Source: BQWY01 sp046351095 (lineage in GTDB: Bacteria; Nitrospirota; Nitrospiria; Nitrospirales; Nitrospiraceae). Taken from it: a stretch of 64,000 nucleotides of DNA. Made by a program: the position numbers and the translations under genes. This document shows positions 61,114-64,000 of the stretch, piece by piece (position 1 is the stretch's first letter; every line of letters starts with the position of its first letter). The stretch covers positions 620,001 through 684,000 of the forward strand of contig JAXLZC010000001.1 of NCBI GenBank assembly GCA_046351095.1, written 5' to 3'. The notes beneath the pieces were generated by a model, which was given only the letters and a program-made list of their open reading frames with translations, was not told where the DNA came from and did no database searches.

Positions 61114-61142
61114 AGAATACTGGCCGATCAGGCGAAAGTCAA
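61114..61142 (-). promoter_or_regulatory. Promoter of the LysM-trpEGDCFBA unit
   Basis: On the minus strand TTGACT (61142-61137), a 17-base spacer and TATTCT (61119-61114) form a good sigma-70 promoter; the transcript would begin near 61107. Confidence 0.6.
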
Positions 61143-61212
61143 AAGCGTCCACGGCGCTCGTGCCGGACGATCGCAACCCATTCGACGACAGTTCCCAAAC
61201 GGTCGTCCGCGG

Positions 61213-61241
61213 TTTGATTGGCACCAGGCGCTGTGCTACGT
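61213..61241 (+). promoter_or_regulatory. Promoter of the AAA+ operon
   Basis: TTGATT (61213-61218), a 17-base spacer and TACGTT (61236-61241) with a TGC extension before the -10; the start would lie near 61248, 68 bases before the ATG at 61316. Confidence 0.45.
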
Positions 61242-61315
61242 TCGGCCGCGTTCCGGCGTGCCGGGCGCCTGTACTCGGCGACGCTCGTGACGCCCCTGCT
61301 TGTGTGCCGAACTCC

Positions 61316-62308
61316 ATGCCTGACGCCGTCTCTACACACAGCCGCCGCACCCGCCGCATCGACGATGTGCTGCTGCACCTCGCGCAGCCGGTGGAGCCAC
61401 GCCAAGAATGGATCGGCGACCGCGAAATCCTGAAACAATTGTTGGCCTGTTGGTTGGTCGTGGACCCGCGCGACGTGCCGCTGTCGCCGCGTGTGACCGG
61501 TCCGCCGGGGATCGGTAAAACGACGCTCGCCATGAGCGCTGCGCGGGAGCGAAAGCAGGCGCTCTATGTGTTTCAATGTACGGCGGACACGCGGCCTGAA
61601 GATCTGCTCGTCACACCGGTGTTGGCCGAGTCCGGCACCATCGCCTACCATGCGTCGCCGCTGGTGACCGCCATGCTGGAAGGCGGCGTCTGTGTGCTCG
61701 ACGAGGGCAACCGGATGAATGAAAAGAGTTGGGCGTCGCTCGCCGCGCTGCTCGACCATCGACGGTCCGTCGAATCGATCGTCGCCGGTATCCAGATCGA
61801 CGCGCATCAGGATTTTCGCTGCTGCGTGACGATGAACGAAGACGCCTCGACCTACGAGATTCCCGACTACATCCTCTCGCGCCTCCAACCGACGTTGAGC
61901 GTCGGCTTCCCGCGACATCAGGACGAGATGGCGATTTTACGCTATCACCTGCCGTTCAGCGCCGAGGATTTGCTGGCGCTCACGGTGGACTTTCTGCAAC
62001 AGGCCCACCAATTGAATCTTGAATACTCCGTCCGTGACGGGATCCATGTGCTGCAGTACACACTGAAGCGCCTCGAGCAGGATCCGAATCATCCGCTTGC
62101 GAAAGATGCTGTCTGGCGTGATGCCTTGGTAAAAGTGCTGGGGCCTGACGCGTTGGATCTCGAAGGCCAGGCACGGCGCCGCTCGCGCGCGCTTGGCGAT
62201 CAGGCGCTGCCGCGTGGCCTCGGCGATTTTTTCTTCGACAGCGACGATCCACTTCATCCCGATCGCTCGCCGGATCGGCCTCCCGACCGGCCTACAGGCC
62301 CCCGGTAA
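61316..62308 (+). CDS. MoxR/CbbQ-type AAA+ ATPase
   Basis: MoxR-type ATPases remodel or insert cofactors into partner proteins, usually with a VWA-domain partner. The 330-residue product has Walker A GPPGIGKTTLAM (near residue 64), Walker B VCVLDEGNRM, the sensor-1 Asn in CVTMNEDAS and the Arg-finger region YILSRLQPTLSVGFP. The nearest group by motif layout is CbbQ/NorQ/GvpN. The start ATG at 61316 has no clear ribosome site, and longer frames lie antisense to the LysM gene. The C-terminus is Asp/Pro/Arg-rich. The next gene starts three bases after the stop, so the two are coupled. Confidence 0.85.
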   Translation: MPDAVSTHSRRTRRIDDVLLHLAQPVEPRQEWIGDREILKQLLACWLVVDPRDVPLSPRVTGPPGIGKTTLAMSAARERKQALYVFQCTADTRPEDLLVTPVLAESGTIAYHASPLVTAMLEGGVCVLDEGNRMNEKSWASLAALLDHRRSVESIVAGIQIDAHQDFRCCVTMNEDASTYEIPDYILSRLQPTLSVGFPRHQDEMAILRYHLPFSAEDLLALTVDFLQQAHQLNLEYSVRDGIHVLQYTLKRLEQDPNHPLAKDAVWRDALVKVLGPDALDLEGQARRRSRALGDQALPRGLGDFFFDSDDPLHPDRSPDRPPDRPTGPR

Positions 62309-62311
62309 CCC

Positions 62312-64000
62312 GTGGCACCGTTCGCCCCGCGTGAGCAGGCTGCGCTGACCCTCTCGCCACGCATCACGGTTCTTCCCATCGTGCATGGCAGCGGCGATAT
62401 GGCACAGGAAGTGCGCGAAGCGCTGATGGCCGACGCGTGGGATTGTTTAGCTATCCCGCTGCCGCCGTCGGTGGAGCAGGCGGTGGAAACCAGCATCGAG
62501 CAGTTGCCACGTGTGCAGGTCGTCATTCTCGACGAACCGCCGCAGGCGCAAGGCGGCCAGTCCCTCCGCCCGACCGTGAGTTTTGTTCCGATCGATCCCT
62601 GCCAGCCGATCGTGATGGGCATTCGCGGCGCGATGGCCGAAGGCATCGACCGCGCGTACATTGATCGTGACGTCGCCGTCTTCGAGCCGACCGCTGTCCC
62701 AACCCCAGACCCCTTTGCTTTGAAGCAGGTGTCGGTGGCCGCATTCGGTGCGGCGATGGTTGCGGTGGCACCGCCGCCGGTCGAGAGTTCGCAGCGGGCG
62801 TTGCGTCTCGCCTGGATGGCTTTTCGGCTCCACGAATTGGAATTGGAGTACGAGCAGATACTCTGCCTCTGCCCGGCTGTCGATTGGCCGTGGCTTCGCG
62901 ATGCCTATCGGGATCGGCATGCCTATGAGGGGCCTGAGCTGCCGCTATCGTCGGCCAGTCGGGCAACCATCACCGCCGAGACGCTCTACTTTGTGTTGGG
63001 CGAATTGCCGTTCCTCACGGAACTGTACGAGCGACGCCGCGCCGAGCTACAGACGGACCGTCACCTCTCGATCGACGGCATCAAAGAATTGTTGCTGGCG
63101 ACGCGTACCTCCTGGACCGACACGATGAAGGCCAGTGGCCAGGGCGACACACAATGGGTGACGCCCCAACTTCTTCAAGTGTTGCTGCAGTACCTGCGGA
63201 ATCTGGCGTTGATGGACCGACGCCTCACACCGGATCTCTATTCGTTGGCGGTGGCAGCGAAACAAGTCGTCGGCGATCAATTTGCGATTGCGCTCTTGGA
63301 AACCGCGACGCGCTACACATTACAAGAGACAGAAACTCCCTCATGGGAAAGCGAGGTCGAAGCCGGGATCGATCAACTCACGCTGCCCGATGGCCGGACG
63401 GTGTTCGCCAAAAATCGACTCCAAGGCCAGCCGCTGATGTGGCGGTCGTTGTCGCTGCGTCCGCAACCGCGTCCCATGGCGCATCGACGTTGGGGGCTAC
63501 AGTGGGATCCCTTCCGCCAATGTTCCTGGCCGCCGGAAGATCAGAAGATCGAAAGTTTCACGAGCCACGTGCGCGAGCAGGCACAGGCGATCCTCGGCGC
63601 CGATCTAGCGAAGGTCGATAAGTTCACGACAAGTTTGAAAGACGGCATCGACCTCCGCGAAACCCTCCGCAATTGGACCAGGAAACGCCGCGACGGTGTT
63701 GGCCCTGGTCATACCTCGCTTGCGCAGTCGGCAGGCCGTCCCACGATGGACATCTACGTACGGGAAATTCCGCCGTCGCGTGCGCACGTCGACACGGTCG
63801 TGATGTTGTTCGATACACCGGCCGACCCGGCGCGGTACACCTGGCGGGCGACTTGGTATGCGGAACATCAGGAGGAATCCACCCTCGCCTTTTATGCGAC
63901 GGATTTTCTCGAACACCTCATCGGGCCCGGTATCGGCCAATCGCTCTATGGCGGCGCCATGTTTTTGTTTCCGCCGCGCCCGGTTCCCGACCTCTGGACG
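62312..64000 (+). CDS. Large protein of unknown function, partner of the AAA+ ATPase, cut by the window end
   Basis: A GTG at 62312, three bases after the ATPase stop, opens a frame that stays open to the window edge (563 codons). The product begins with a TraB/ChaN-like alpha/beta pattern (ITVLPIVHGSGDMAQEVREA, then PRVQVVILDE, then QPIVMGIRGAMAEGIDRAYI). A helical middle follows, with a Trp-rich strand region near the end (YTWRATWYAEHQEEST). I do not recognise the family; a resemblance to the DUF5682 proteins that accompany MoxR ATPases is weak. There is no VWA motif in the part seen. It should be read with the ATPase as one system. Confidence 0.75.
   Translation, partial: MAPFAPREQAALTLSPRITVLPIVHGSGDMAQEVREALMADAWDCLAIPLPPSVEQAVETSIEQLPRVQVVILDEPPQAQGGQSLRPTVSFVPIDPCQPIVMGIRGAMAEGIDRAYIDRDVAVFEPTAVPTPDPFALKQVSVAAFGAAMVAVAPPPVESSQRALRLAWMAFRLHELELEYEQILCLCPAVDWPWLRDAYRDRHAYEGPELPLSSASRATITAETLYFVLGELPFLTELYERRRAELQTDRHLSIDGIKELLLATRTSWTDTMKASGQGDTQWVTPQLLQVLLQYLRNLALMDRRLTPDLYSLAVAAKQVVGDQFAIALLETATRYTLQETETPSWESEVEAGIDQLTLPDGRTVFAKNRLQGQPLMWRSLSLRPQPRPMAHRRWGLQWDPFRQCSWPPEDQKIESFTSHVREQAQAILGADLAKVDKFTTSLKDGIDLRETLRNWTRKRRDGVGPGHTSLAQSAGRPTMDIYVREIPPSRAHVDTVVMLFDTPADPARYTWRATWYAEHQEESTLAFYATDFLEHLIGPGIGQSLYGGAMFLFPPRPVPDLWT

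Larger units (their letters stand above)
61001..61315. other. Divergent intergenic region between the LysM gene and the AAA+ gene
   Basis: These 315 bases hold both promoters (61114-61142 leftward, 61213-61241 rightward) and the 61059-61102 stem. No gene or RNA family is recognised; a long plus frame covering the gap is antisense to the LysM gene. Confidence 0.5.

Overview
The window is a 64 kb piece of a GC-rich, Gram-negative bacterial chromosome. It carries outer-membrane lipoprotein machinery (lgt, lnt, lolC, lolD), several signal-peptide lipoproteins, housekeeping genes (clpB, tex, comM, prfB, lysS, one tRNA-Leu) and a complete tryptophan operon. Gene density is high, many neighbours overlap by 1-4 bases, and there is no integrase, transposase, CRISPR array or plasmid function. 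A bacterium of the Nitrospirota type (Nitrospira-like) is my best guess from GC, protein style and gene mix, but no marker gene here proves it.

Layout. 1-9751: a truncated membrane protein, clpB, tex, a block of small lipoproteins and unknowns on the minus strand (one apparently frameshifted), and comM. 10060-17373: kelch protein, Gfo/Idh oxidoreductase, a dienelactone-hydrolase-fold protein that has lost its nucleophile, small membrane proteins, a lone receiver domain, tRNA-Leu and a YtxH-like protein. 17716-29427: lgt, an AddAB-type helicase-nuclease pair, a thioredoxin-fold/zinc-ribbon pair and a two-gene topoisomerase VI operon (top6B-top6A), which is unusual for a bacterium. 30123-36101: RsuA-type pseudouridine synthase, small secreted proteins, a vanZ-pilZ pair preceded by a possible structured RNA, and a lemA-TPM-TPM operon. 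36295-42624: lnt-prfB-lysS-lolC-lolD, with prfB carrying the classical programmed +1 frameshift.

42760-50652 holds an outer-membrane barrel protein and a full set of ebo genes (A-F). They are split into two convergent units, eboD-eboE-eboC on plus and GAF-eboA-eboB-eboF on minus, whose stop codons interlock at 47261-47264. 50905-53292 holds a DUF3617-type secreted protein with a 20-codon coupled upstream ORF and a large repeat-rich secreted protein. 53355-61000 is LysM lipoprotein-trpE-trpG-trpD-trpC-trpF-trpB-trpA on minus, with an inverted-repeat element between trpE and trpG. The right edge starts a MoxR/CbbQ-type AAA+ ATPase operon whose large second gene runs off the window.

Most promising for follow-up: the rearranged ebo cluster, the bacterial topoisomerase VI, the AAA+/unknown partner pair at the right edge, two possible structured RNAs (32199-32272 and 29847-29935), and the short coupled ORF at 50905. 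All family assignments come from reading motifs, not from database searches. Promoters and terminators were read by eye.
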